The translations under genes were made by a program, and so were the position numbers. Positions 25,640 to 33,957 of a stretch of 40,006 bases of DNA are shown here, piece by piece. The notes beneath the pieces were generated by a model. The model did no database searches. It saw nothing but the letters and a program-made list of their open reading frames with translations, and had not been told where the DNA came from. This DNA is from Tannerella sp. (lineage in GTDB: Bacteria > Bacteroidota > Bacteroidia > Bacteroidales > Tannerellaceae). The stretch lies in the NCBI GenBank assembly GCA_031258835.1, contig JAIRMH010000289.1, positions 1-40,006 of the forward strand, read 5' to 3'. The first letter of the stretch is position 1, and each line of letters begins with the position of its first letter.

Positions 25640-28600
25640 CTAATTGATTGTAAAACGTATATTTTCCATATCCGTTAAAGCATCGACAAGCTTTTGCGAT
25701 ACATCTACGCCATTGTCTTTGGAAAAGAGGTTAAGCGATACGTGACGGTTTTCATCAATTACATTGAAAAACAGGGTCGTCTTACCCGCGTTATTCCGTA
25801 AAACATATGTCAGTTCTTCCACCATCGTATTATTTAACTCATTTATAGGCAATGAAATGCTTAATTTTTGAATAAGTTTATCTTTTTCGTCATGCAAAAG
25901 CGTTATCGATTTTATTTTGAAATCAAGCGTATTAACATACGTACTGCGGGGTTCTATGCTTGCCCGGATAAACAGATATACGCCCGGTTTACCATATTTG
26001 CTGTAGTTTATGTAGTCGTTGCCGAACAATGGTATTTCACCGCTTCCCGTAAAATCTTCGACAGTAAGGATACCATAGGGTTTACCGTGTTTAGTCATCC
26101 CCTCGCGGAAAGCCGTAACAATACCGCCAATCGTTAATTCCCTGTTTTTCAGCTCATCACGATTATTTACGGCAGCCATTCCCGTATTACATACATAAGT
26201 AAGAATCACCCGGTAAGCATCCAGCGGATGGGCGGAAAGATAAATGCCAATCAGGTCTTTCTCTTTATTCAACCGTTCCAGGTCGCTCCATTCTTCGCAT
26301 TTAAAGACTTCAGGTTTTGCTATATCAATTGCGGCATCAGCGCCGAAAAGCGAATTTGTCGACATTTGCTTATCCATCTGAAATTTCGTCCCGTAACGGG
26401 ATATAATTTCAGTGAATGTCTCGCCTTTTTCATTCGGTGTAACAAAAGGTTCCCTTCGCACGCCAAAATTATCGAAAGCGCCTGACAAAGCAAGGCTTTC
26501 AATCACCCGTCTGTTACATGTGGTAAGATTCACACGCTCTATAAAATCATAAATATCTTTGTAGTGGCCGTTCTTTCTCCGTTCTTCCATTATGTTATGA
26601 ACAGCCCCCTCTCCTACTCCTTTGACGGCTGCAAGTCCGAAACGTATGTCACCTTTTTTATTCACGCCAAACTTACGATGAGACTCATTGACGTCAGGTC
26701 CGAGAACTTGCAGTCCCATCGTTCGACATTCGTCCATCGACTTGGTTATTTCCTTGATATTCGACAAGTTACGGCTCAAAACCGCGGCCATATATTCCGA
26801 CGGATAATGAGCTTTCAAATAAGCGGTCTGATAGGCGACCCACGAATAGCAGGTAGCATGACTTTTATTGAAAGCATAAGAAGCGAATTTTTCCCAGTCG
26901 CCCCATATTTTTTCCAGCGTCTTGCGTTTATATCCATTTGCTTCGCCACCGGAAAAGAATTTTTCTTTCAGCTCCGTCATTTTGTCTCTTTGCTTCTTAC
27001 CCATCGCTTTGCGCAAAGTGTCGCTCTCGCCGCGGGTAAATCCGGCAAGCAAACGCGACAGTAACATAACCTGCTCCTGATATACCGTAATGCCATACGT
27101 ATCTTTGAGATATCGCTCCATGATCGGTATGTCGTAAACAATCTCCGATCGACCGTGTTTGCGTGCGATAAACGACGGAATATAATCCATTGGTCCCGGA
27201 CGATACAGTGCATTCATCGCAATAAGGTCTTCAAATTTTGATGGCTGCAACTCTTTCAGATATTTCTGCATGCCGACAGACTCAAATTGGAACGTCGCCG
27301 TTGTTTTTCCCTGACAGTATAATTGGTAAGTCTTTTCGTCTTCTATGTTTATTTGGTCTATATCTATTACTTCACCGGTAGTCTGCCTTACATTTTCGAT
27401 TGCCTCTTTTATGATAGATAATGTTTTCAGTCCGAGAAAATCCATCTTTATAAGGCCGGTATCTTCAATAACGGAGCCTTCATATTGCGTGACAAGCAGC
27501 GTTTCGCCTGTTTCTTTATCATCGGCAGTAGATACCGGCACGATGTCCGAGATATCTTGACGACCGATGATAATACCGCAAGCATGAACGCCAGTGTTAC
27601 GGACAGTTCCTTCAAGTTGGCGTGCAAAGGTAAGTGTCTTTTTTATCAGCGGATTATTTCCTTCCATCTCCGCTTTAAATTCCGGCAAATATTTCATACA
27701 GTTCACCAGATTTAATTTTACCGATTGGCCGTCAACCTCCGGCATACGATCTGGCACCAACTTCGCCAGGCGGTTTGATTCCGATAACGGCAAATCCAAT
27801 ACGCGGGCAACGTCTTTTATGGCCATCTTTGACGCCATCGTACCGTATGTAATAATGTGCGCCACACGGTCGTATCCGTATTTATCGGTCACCCATTTCA
27901 GCACATCCCCTCGTCCGTCGTCATCGAAATCTATATCAATATCAGGCATTGATATACGATCGGGATTGAGGAAACGTTCAAACAGCAGATCATATTTTAT
28001 GGGGTCGATATCCGTTATTCCAAGACAATAAGCGACCACCGATCCTGCGGCGGAACCACGTCCAGGCCCGACGGCTACGCCCATCTTCCTTGCGGCCGCG
28101 ATGAAATCCTGCACGATCAGGAAATATCCGGGGAACCCCATGGTTTTCATCGTATTCAGTTCAAACTCAATACGTTCTTTCACTTCATCGGTCAGATTCT
28201 CAGCATAACGTTTACGCGCTTCTTCATGAGTAAGATGAGCGAGATAGTCCGCCTCGAGTTTGATGCGTATGACCTTTTCATATCCGCCAAGGCGATGGTA
28301 ATTTTTTTCGCCAAATTCTTTTATAAGGTCTTCCGCTTCATATTTACCCCAATACTCATCTTCCGTTCCAAATGATGAATCAATTTCGAAGAATGGCATC
28401 AACGCAGTCGAATCTATATCGAAAAGCTCTACCTTATCCGCTATTTCGAGCGTATTTCTCAACGCTTCCGGTATATCGGGGAAAATGGCGTTCATCTCGG
28501 CTGTCGTCTTCATCCACTCCTGGCGAGTGTAACGCATGCGATTCCGGTCGTTAATAGTTTTATTAGTGCTAAGACAGAGGAGTATTTCATGTGCATCCGC

Positions 28601-29404
28601 ATCTTCTTCGTTAACAAAATGTACATCGTTCGTTGCGACAAGTTTGATGTTATGTTTACGTGCAAGTTCTATAAGCGCCTTATTAACTTCCATTTGACGG
28701 GGATATACGTCTTGCGCTGCTTCCGGATCCCGCGTTTCATGGCGTTGTAATTCCAGGTAATAATCATCGCCGAAAAGGTTTTTAAACCATAATGCGGATT
28801 CCTCCGCTTTTTTCATATCTCCATTTTGTATATGACGCGGCACTTCTCCGGCCAGACATGCAGAACAGGCAATAATATCTTCATGATATTTTTCCAAAAG
28901 CTCCTTATCTATACGCGGACGACCATAAAAACCTTCCGTCCAAGAATAAGACACCATTTTTATCAAGTTCTTATATCCTTTCAGTGTTTTGGCTAGAAGC
29001 ACAAGATGCCATCCGCCAAGTTCTTCCTTTCCGGATTTATTATGACGTCCGTTACGCGCACAATAACATTCGCATCCGATAATCGGCTTGAAGAGTTGTT
29101 CCTTTTCTTCATGTATTTTGTGCGACAGTTTTTTCATGCGTTCATCGTCTTCTTCCGTAGGATTAGCTTTTGCGAGTAATTGTTGCAATTCCTTTTCACA
29201 ATCATTGATCGTCCCGGAATGTTTGCTGTTTTTCTTCTTTACTTTATTATAAAATTCTTTTATTCCGAACATATTTCCATGGTCGGTCACAGCGAGAGCT
29301 TTCATCCCGTTGCGTTGCGCCTTTTCAATCAGGGAGTCAATAGGCGCCTGTCCGTCAAGCAGTGAAAACTGCGTATGTACGTGTAAATGTATAAACGGTT
29401 CCAT
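25640..29404 (-). CDS. dnaE: DNA polymerase III alpha subunit
   Basis: Replicative DNA polymerase (C-family, DnaE type), 1254 residues. The N-terminal PHP domain starts FIHLHVHTQFSLLDG and has VTDHGNMFG. The palm holds the three catalytic aspartates Asp488, Asp490 and Asp492 in MPDIDIDFDDDGRGDV, preceded by GPGRGSAAGSVVAYCLG. The fingers and beta-binding regions follow (MDYIPSFIARKHG, FNKSHATCYSWVAYQTAYLKAHYP), then a helix-hairpin-helix region and an OB fold (LTIGGIVTAFREG). The length is somewhat above the E. coli enzyme (1160), as is common in Bacteroidetes, partly from an extra segment in the PHP part (about 45-95, with HSGTINDCEKELQQLL). trxA follows in the same direction. Confidence 0.98.
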   Translation of the reverse strand: MEPFIHLHVHTQFSLLDGQAPIDSLIEKAQRNGMKALAVTDHGNMFGIKEFYNKVKKKNSKHSGTINDCEKELQQLLAKANPTEEDDERMKKLSHKIHEEKEQLFKPIIGCECYCARNGRHNKSGKEELGGWHLVLLAKTLKGYKNLIKMVSYSWTEGFYGRPRIDKELLEKYHEDIIACSACLAGEVPRHIQNGDMKKAEESALWFKNLFGDDYYLELQRHETRDPEAAQDVYPRQMEVNKALIELARKHNIKLVATNDVHFVNEEDADAHEILLCLSTNKTINDRNRMRYTRQEWMKTTAEMNAIFPDIPEALRNTLEIADKVELFDIDSTALMPFFEIDSSFGTEDEYWGKYEAEDLIKEFGEKNYHRLGGYEKVIRIKLEADYLAHLTHEEARKRYAENLTDEVKERIEFELNTMKTMGFPGYFLIVQDFIAAARKMGVAVGPGRGSAAGSVVAYCLGITDIDPIKYDLLFERFLNPDRISMPDIDIDFDDDGRGDVLKWVTDKYGYDRVAHIITYGTMASKMAIKDVARVLDLPLSESNRLAKLVPDRMPEVDGQSVKLNLVNCMKYLPEFKAEMEGNNPLIKKTLTFARQLEGTVRNTGVHACGIIIGRQDISDIVPVSTADDKETGETLLVTQYEGSVIEDTGLIKMDFLGLKTLSIIKEAIENVRQTTGEVIDIDQINIEDEKTYQLYCQGKTTATFQFESVGMQKYLKELQPSKFEDLIAMNALYRPGPMDYIPSFIARKHGRSEIVYDIPIMERYLKDTYGITVYQEQVMLLSRLLAGFTRGESDTLRKAMGKKQRDKMTELKEKFFSGGEANGYKRKTLEKIWGDWEKFASYAFNKSHATCYSWVAYQTAYLKAHYPSEYMAAVLSRNLSNIKEITKSMDECRTMGLQVLGPDVNESHRKFGVNKKGDIRFGLAAVKGVGEGAVHNIMEERRKNGHYKDIYDFIERVNLTTCNRRVIESLALSGAFDNFGVRREPFVTPNEKGETFTEIISRYGTKFQMDKQMSTNSLFGADAAIDIAKPEVFKCEEWSDLERLNKEKDLIGIYLSAHPLDAYRVILTYVCNTGMAAVNNRDELKNRELTIGGIVTAFREGMTKHGKPYGILTVEDFTGSGEIPLFGNDYINYSKYGKPGVYLFIRASIEPRSTYVNTLDFKIKSITLLHDEKDKLIQKLSISLPINELNNTMVEELTYVLRNNAGKTTLFFNVIDENRHVSLNLFSKDNGVDVSQKLVDALTDMENIRFTIN

Positions 29405-29430
29405 GTCGTTGCTATAATTTCATGCCGTTG

Positions 29431-29438
29431 CAAAATTA
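29431..29438 (-). promoter_or_regulatory. -7 promoter box of dnaE
   Basis: TAATTTTG on the minus strand, an exact TAnnTTTG, 27 bases before the dnaE ATG at 29404. The -33 position has only TATG at 19 bases, a weak match. Confidence 0.45.
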
Positions 29439-29754
29439 AGTATAAAATATATACATTCATAATAAAGTTTTCAACAACAAACGCAACCGCCGTTCCCGCC
29501 TGCGATATCCGCTGCAGTATGGTTTTGAAACATTCCTGCCGTGCCGGAATTCGCATTTCTGTCTGTCGGAATATATTACATTACTATCGCTCAACGATTT
29601 CTTCTCCCGGTTGTGTTCGTCGTTCTTCCGTATCCGCCGGGCGGCATCCAACTCATAGGCCGGATAAACGGCGCGGCTAATAATTGGGGTTATGGCAAGA
29701 ATGAGATTCTGCAAAATTTATAGGGAAAAAGTAGTGTGGTATTGAAAAAAACAT
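29439..29754. other. Gene-free stretch between dnaE and ilvE
   Basis: About 315 bases between divergent genes. Short open frames exist on both strands (for example 29541-29723 plus), but none resembles a known protein or has a plausible start signal. The middle (29490-29700) is noticeably richer in G and C than usual for spacers here, so it may be a worn gene remnant, but I cannot identify it. Confidence 0.35.
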
Positions 29755-29762
29755 TAATTTTG
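29755..29762 (+). promoter_or_regulatory. -7 promoter box of ilvE
   Basis: TAATTTTG, an exact -7 match, 34 bases before the ATG at 29797. There is no good -33 box at the right distance. Confidence 0.45.
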
Positions 29763-29796
29763 CAAATTTGAAATTATAAATACAATACTTATATAT

Positions 29797-30822
29797 ATGA
29801 ACATGGAAAATTTAAAGTGGTCGGAGTTGCCTTTCGGTTATATGAAGACCGATTATAACGTAAGATGTTTCTTCAAAGATGGAAAATGGGGAGAGTTAGA
29901 AGTGTCTTCTTCCGAGATTATAAATATACATATGGCGGCGACGTGCCTGCATTATGGACAGGAAGCCTTCGAGGGCCTGAAAGCGTTCCGGGGGAAAGAC
30001 GGCAGGATTCGCGTTTTTCGAATGGACGAGAATGCAAAACGCCTTCAAGCATCGAGCCGCGCAATTATGATGGCAGAGTTTCCTCCGGACAAATTTGAAG
30101 AGGCAGTGCGCAAAGTCGTACTTCTCAACCAGCGCTTTATTCCACCGTATGAAAGCGGTTCATCACTTTATATACGTCCGTTGCTTATCGGAATGGGAGC
30201 GCAAGTAGGTGTAAAACCTTCGGAGGAATATCAGTTCCTTGTTTTTGTGACGCCGGTAGGTCCTTATTTCAAAACCGGTTTCAAACCATCAAAAGTATGT
30301 ATAATACGTGATTACGACCGCGCTGCGCCGAAAGGAACAGGAATGGTTAAAGTCGGCGGGAACTATGCGGCGAGCCTCGTAGCCGGACAAAAAGCACAAT
30401 CCGGAGGATATGCCGCTGTGCTTTATCTGGACCCAAAAGAAAAAAAATACATTGACGAATGTGGTCCTGCAAATTTTTTCGGAATCAAAGGCAACAAATA
30501 TATCACCCCTGTTTCCGGATCGATACTCCCGTCCATAACAAACAAAAGCCTCATGCAATTGGCTGAAACGTCAGGTTTAACGGTAGAACGTCGTCCGGTT
30601 CCATTCGAGGAGATTGCTACATTCGACGAAGCGGCCGAATGTGGGACGGCTGCTGTTATCGCACCTATATCGCAGATTGACGATCTTGACGAAAATAAGC
30701 AATACATCATTGCCAAAGACGGCAATGTCGGCCCTGTATGCAAAAAACTTTACAACAAACTCAGAGCTATACAATACGGTGACGAACCGGATTTATTCGA
30801 TTGGACGAAAATCATTGAATAA
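29797..30822 (+). CDS. ilvE: Branched-chain amino acid aminotransferase
   Basis: Fold-type IV PLP aminotransferase of 341 residues that interconverts leucine, isoleucine and valine with their 2-oxo acids. The PLP Lys185 is in GTGMVKVGGNYAAS, and the class IV signature is ECGPANFFG. Other family marks are CLHYGQEAFEGLKAFRG, SLYIRPLLIGMG and ECGTAAVIAPI. The length and the long form with KYIDECGPANFF correspond to the eukaryote-like BCAT subgroup common in Bacteroidetes. Start at 29797; an in-frame ATG two codons later is equally possible. It converges on comEC with a 28-base gap. Confidence 0.96.
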   Translation: MNMENLKWSELPFGYMKTDYNVRCFFKDGKWGELEVSSSEIINIHMAATCLHYGQEAFEGLKAFRGKDGRIRVFRMDENAKRLQASSRAIMMAEFPPDKFEEAVRKVVLLNQRFIPPYESGSSLYIRPLLIGMGAQVGVKPSEEYQFLVFVTPVGPYFKTGFKPSKVCIIRDYDRAAPKGTGMVKVGGNYAASLVAGQKAQSGGYAAVLYLDPKEKKYIDECGPANFFGIKGNKYITPVSGSILPSITNKSLMQLAETSGLTVERRPVPFEEIATFDEAAECGTAAVIAPISQIDDLDENKQYIIAKDGNVGPVCKKLYNKLRAIQYGDEPDLFDWTKIIE

Positions 30823-30850
30823 CAGGTTTTTCCGTTTTGTTAGACTTGCA

Positions 30851-32092
30851 TCACAAATAATTATACAGATGCCAACATAAAATAACAAGCAGCGTCGAAA
30901 GGCAGGCAAATAACATCCTGGGGTTCCGTGTGTGGAAATATAACATAATCATCGCTAAACATACATAAGAAAATATAAGCGTAAAAAGGTCAAAATGTAC
31001 AGAGGCGGAAGCTCCCGGTATTGAAGAGAAACGTTCAACTACCCACATCATGGAATCCGTCATTGTTTCAATTATCGAACGTAATATTTCGGTTCCCGGT
31101 ATCCACGACGGAATAGTCATCCACGATAATGTTGTGGGTATAAGAATCGTAGTCAAAAATGACAAAAACAGGTTTGTAAACAGGAATACCAGCGAACCTT
31201 GTCCGAAGTAATAGAAACACAGAAAGACCGTCCCTGTCTGTGCCGAAATTGTTATCGTCAATGTATCCCAGGGCGAAGCAAGCATCGGATTCTTCACTTC
31301 CAGCAAGCAACTCAACCGGGGTTGAAGGTATAATATAAAAAACACGGCCATATAACTCAGTTGAAAACCGATGTCATACAAATAGAGCGGATTGTAAACA
31401 AGCATACAGAATGCCGCCCCGGCCAATGTGTTATATATATCCGGATTTCTATCAAATATCTTCCCGGTCAGATAAATACTAATCATAATGGCGGCCCGCA
31501 CGGCAGCCGTCGCGAGGCCTGTAGTATACGTAAAGATCCAAATAAGAAGTATTGTGAATAGATACCTGATTCGTTCCGGCATAAAGAATAGCATCAGGCT
31601 GATAAACATCGATATGATACCTACATGAAAGCCGCTTACCGATAGTAAATGCGACAAGCCGGCTACCGAAAATCGCATTCTCATATCCCGCGACATGTTT
31701 CGCCGGTAGTTAAGCGTCAAGGTTGCAAGCACCGCTTTTTCTTCATCCGAAATATGCAGCAGGCTAAGTTTATCCACCATTTTCTCCTGAATTTCGCCGG
31801 CTTTTTTCAGCAGCGTACTCCGTTCCGTTATATGTCCCGCTTGTTGTTCGGCAAGCGACATGCGTTGTATGGAAAGAAATACAAGAAGGACGGCAAAGAT
31901 TACGCCCCATATCCAACGGTTCCGGTAATCGGATGATCCCCCTGAGACAAAAAATGAGATCACCACAAAAATAAGAGCGCCGACGAAAAGCAAGATCGAA
32001 AGCGTCTGTAATGGGAAACATGTCTGAAGAATCGTTCCTGTTATCCAAAAAATAAGCGGCCTGACGAGCGGACGCTTTCGTATTTCGTTCAT
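30851..32092 (-). CDS. ComEC/Rec2-type membrane protein lacking the OB-fold region
   Basis: Polytopic inner-membrane protein (413 residues from the start at 32092) of the ComEC/Rec2 family, which forms the channel for single-stranded DNA uptake in competent bacteria. The competence domain is clear: a DEEKAVLATLTL lead, then the GLSHLLSVSGFHVG signature, about eight further membrane segments, and YDIGFQLSYMAVFFILY. N-terminal membrane helices (RPLIFWITGTIL and on) are present. What is missing is the roughly 150-200 residue soluble OB-fold (DUF4131-like) part that normally lies between those helices and the competence domain; only about 45 residues remain there. No C-terminal metallo-beta-lactamase domain is present. 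The start chosen, MNEIRKRPLVRP, is the family's usual one; an ATG eight codons upstream is in frame. It follows rpe by 89 bases. Confidence 0.85.
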   Translation of the reverse strand: MNEIRKRPLVRPLIFWITGTILQTCFPLQTLSILLFVGALIFVVISFFVSGGSSDYRNRWIWGVIFAVLLVFLSIQRMSLAEQQAGHITERSTLLKKAGEIQEKMVDKLSLLHISDEEKAVLATLTLNYRRNMSRDMRMRFSVAGLSHLLSVSGFHVGIISMFISLMLFFMPERIRYLFTILLIWIFTYTTGLATAAVRAAIMISIYLTGKIFDRNPDIYNTLAGAAFCMLVYNPLYLYDIGFQLSYMAVFFILYLQPRLSCLLEVKNPMLASPWDTLTITISAQTGTVFLCFYYFGQGSLVFLFTNLFLSFLTTILIPTTLSWMTIPSWIPGTEILRSIIETMTDSMMWVVERFSSIPGASASVHFDLFTLIFSYVCLAMIMLYFHTRNPRMLFACLSTLLVILCWHLYNYL

Positions 32093-32181
32093 GAGAGATT
32101 CTTCGCCATAGCCCATGGGGTAATCTTTATTTTTGTGTATACTTCATCATCGCGTATTTATGACCGGCTATTCACTACCGT

Positions 32182-32841
32182 TCACGGGCAAAGCCTTTTC
32201 AATTCTTTTATGGTTTCGACGGGATTTTTCGATTTAAAAACAAAGTTTCCGGCGACAAGCACATCTGCACCGGCGGCCAGCAAACGTTTTCCCGTATCGA
32301 GATTTACGCCTCCGTCTACCTCTATAAGGGTCTGTAACCCCTTTGACGATATCATATGCTTAAGTCTTGCCGTTTTATTGACGGCATGTTCTATAAATTT
32401 CTGTGCTCCAAAACCCGGATTAACCGACATCAACAGTACCATATCCACATCCGCAATGACATCTTCCAACTGTTCTACCGGAGTATGCGGATTAAGCGTA
32501 ACAGCCGCTTTCATTCCCGCATCTTTGATGGCGTATATCGTACGGTGCAGATGCGTACATGCTTCATAATGCACATTCATCATATACGTATCTAAAGAGG
32601 AAACCTCTTTGATAAATTTCTGAGGTTCGACAATCATCAGATGGACGTCTAACGGTTTCTTACATATTGCACGGACAGCTTCCAGTACCGGAAATCCGAA
32701 TGATATATTAGGCACAAACACGCCATCCATAACATCTATATGCAACCAATCCGCATCACTTGCGTTGATCATCTCTATTTCTTGCTGTAACCGCAGAAAA
32801 TCCGCCGATAATAACGATGGGGCTATTTTATGATTTCTCAT
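32182..32841 (-). CDS. rpe: Ribulose-phosphate 3-epimerase
   Basis: Pentose phosphate pathway enzyme that interconverts ribulose 5-phosphate and xylulose 5-phosphate, 219 residues, TIM barrel. Metal-binding and catalytic residues are seen in WLHIDVMDGVFVPN, LDVHLMI, MSVNPGFGAQKF and IEVDGGVN. It starts MRNHKIAPSLLSADF, the family's usual N-terminus. A -7 box lies just upstream. The ComEC-like gene follows on the same strand. Xylulose phosphate from xylose breakdown would feed this enzyme, but it is housekeeping and not part of the xylan locus. Confidence 0.97.
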   Translation of the reverse strand: MRNHKIAPSLLSADFLRLQQEIEMINASDADWLHIDVMDGVFVPNISFGFPVLEAVRAICKKPLDVHLMIVEPQKFIKEVSSLDTYMMNVHYEACTHLHRTIYAIKDAGMKAAVTLNPHTPVEQLEDVIADVDMVLLMSVNPGFGAQKFIEHAVNKTARLKHMISSKGLQTLIEVDGGVNLDTGKRLLAAGADVLVAGNFVFKSKNPVETIKELKRLCP

Positions 32842-32864
32842 CTATTATGTATTTTTTATTTCTG

Positions 32865-32872
32865 CAAATGTA
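32865..32872 (-). promoter_or_regulatory. -7 promoter box of rpe
   Basis: TACATTTG on the minus strand, an exact TAnnTTTG, 23 bases before the rpe ATG. Its -33 position would fall inside the terminator hairpin immediately upstream, and no TTTG is there. Confidence 0.45.
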
Positions 32873-32884
32873 CATAATTTTTAC

Positions 32885-32914
32885 AGAAAAGGCGCTTCTG
32901 TAAGCGCCTTTTCT
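32885..32914 (-). terminator. Hairpin terminator after the sigma factor transcript
   Basis: A perfect 13-base-pair stem with a 4-base loop: AGAAAAGGCGCTT, loop, AAGCGCCTTTTCT. It lies 6 bases after the stop of the 54-residue gene and before the rpe promoter. On the minus strand the arm ends CCTTTTCTG, and AAAAATT follows, so it is a GC-core hairpin with a short T run. Confidence 0.75.
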
Positions 32915-32920
32915 ACAAGA

Positions 32921-33085
32921 TTAATTTACTAATAAATTCCTTTCTTTTCGTTTTTGCTCCGGCTCAAATTCGTAAGTACGTGCAAAATAGCGAATGAGCA
33001 TCAATGTCTCGGCGCGTGGCCCGGATCCTTTGACTTTCTTCATTTTTTTTTCAGTTGCAACAACATCATGGGTAAAATTTATCAT
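32921..33085 (-). CDS. Small basic protein, 54 residues, downstream of the ECF sigma gene
   Basis: Open frame MINFTHDVVATEKKMKKVKG..., 54 residues, ending in ERNLLVN, directly before a strong terminator. It is basic and lacks a signal peptide or membrane segment. The core SGPRAETLMLIRYFARTYEF looks like a conserved short helix-forming segment; I have a weak recollection of similar short Bacteroidales proteins but cannot name a family. An internal ATG at 33043 would give a 40-residue protein that starts exactly at MKKVKGSGPR, preceded by an A-rich stretch, so the true start is uncertain. It lies 85 bases after the sigma factor stop on the same strand and is probably on the same transcript. Function unknown. 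Confidence 0.6.
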   Translation of the reverse strand: MINFTHDVVATEKKMKKVKGSGPRAETLMLIRYFARTYEFEPEQKRKERNLLVN

Positions 33086-33170
33086 AGGCACTGTTTTTAT
33101 ATGTTTCTACAATAAAAACGCCTGCGACAAAATATTATTGCATCCGGGCCGTATTTTTTCTGAAAAAATT

Positions 33171-33764
33171 TTACGCGAACGACAATTCGATATGGTGATC
33201 TTCCGCCATACGACGCATATTAAGAATCGCATAACGCATACGTCCGAGCGCTGTATTTATACTTACTCCCGTGACGTCCGCAATTTCTTTGAAACTCATA
33301 TCCTGATAATAACGCATCTCAAGCACTTCACGCTGATTGTCGGGCAAGTGTTTTACAAGTTTTTTTACGTCCAAATAAACCTGCTCCTGCAGCATTTCAT
33401 CTTCAATATTCGATTCGCACAATTTCATATCATTAAGCAAATCAATTTCCACTTCGTCATTGGATATCGTATTTTCGTTACGTTCCTGACGGAAGTTATC
33501 AATGATAAGATTATGTGCGATCCGCATAATCCATGCTTTAAACTTGCCGTTATCCGTATAACGGCCCTGTTTAATGGTAATAATCACCTTAAGGAATGTT
33601 TCCTGAAAAATATCTTCTGTAAGATCATGGTTACGAACTATGTAGAAGATGTAAGAGTGGATACTTTTTTCGTATCTGTTCAACAAAACATCAAATGCGG
33701 AATTATTCCCATGCGCATACAATTCGACCAATGCTTCATCGGTCATCTTTCTTAAATTTTCCAT
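33171..33764 (-). CDS. ECF-type RNA polymerase sigma factor
   Basis: Sigma-70-family protein of 197 residues with only regions 2 and 4. Region 2 contains DIFQETFLKVI and the -10-binding KFKAWIMRIAHNLIIDNFR. Region 4 contains LPDNQREVLEMRYYQDMSFKEIADVTGVSINTALGRMRYAILNMRR, the helix-turn-helix that reads the -35/-33 element. The start is set at 33764 (MENLRKMTDEALVELY), the usual beginning in Bacteroidetes; the frame remains open 15 codons upstream. No anti-sigma factor gene is adjacent. It has its own strong housekeeping-type promoter, so it need not depend on itself. It follows the FadL-like gene after a terminator. Confidence 0.93.
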   Translation of the reverse strand: MENLRKMTDEALVELYAHGNNSAFDVLLNRYEKSIHSYIFYIVRNHDLTEDIFQETFLKVIITIKQGRYTDNGKFKAWIMRIAHNLIIDNFRQERNENTISNDEVEIDLLNDMKLCESNIEDEMLQEQVYLDVKKLVKHLPDNQREVLEMRYYQDMSFKEIADVTGVSINTALGRMRYAILNMRRMAEDHHIELSFA

Positions 33765-33844
33765 TACTTTAATTCTATTGGTTCGAAGTAATGTGTATGC
33801 TATAGGCAAATCGTTTTAAAAGTTGAACATAAATTTTATCAGCG

Positions 33845-33876
33845 CAAAGATAAATACATTTATACGAACATGCAAA
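33845..33876 (-). promoter_or_regulatory. Promoter of the ECF sigma gene
   Basis: The best promoter in the window: TTTG (33873-33876), 20 bases, TATCTTTG (33845-33852), exact at both boxes of the Bacteroidetes consensus. It gives a leader of about 75 bases before the ATG at 33764 and supports that start over the upstream one. Confidence 0.75.
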
Positions 33877-33898
33877 TAAATTATTCTTTTTTGTGCAA

Positions 33899-33932
33899 AA
33901 AGGCGGGGATTTTTGTACAAACCTCCGCCTTT
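33899..33932 (-). terminator. Terminator after the FadL-like gene
   Basis: Inverted repeat AAAGGCGG / CCGCCTTT with an 18-base loop that can pair further (GG/CC). On the minus strand the second arm runs into CCTTTTTG, giving a T run. It starts about 25 bases after the FadL-like stop and just before the sigma promoter, separating the two transcripts. Confidence 0.7.
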
Positions 33933-33957
33933 CCGGTACAAAGCCTAAAAAATGATT

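Noticed and set aside
33020-33755. Plus-strand frame of about 250 codons over the sigma factor
   Set aside because: Antisense to the ECF sigma gene and the small gene; its translation is Phe/Ile/His-rich and unlike a real protein.
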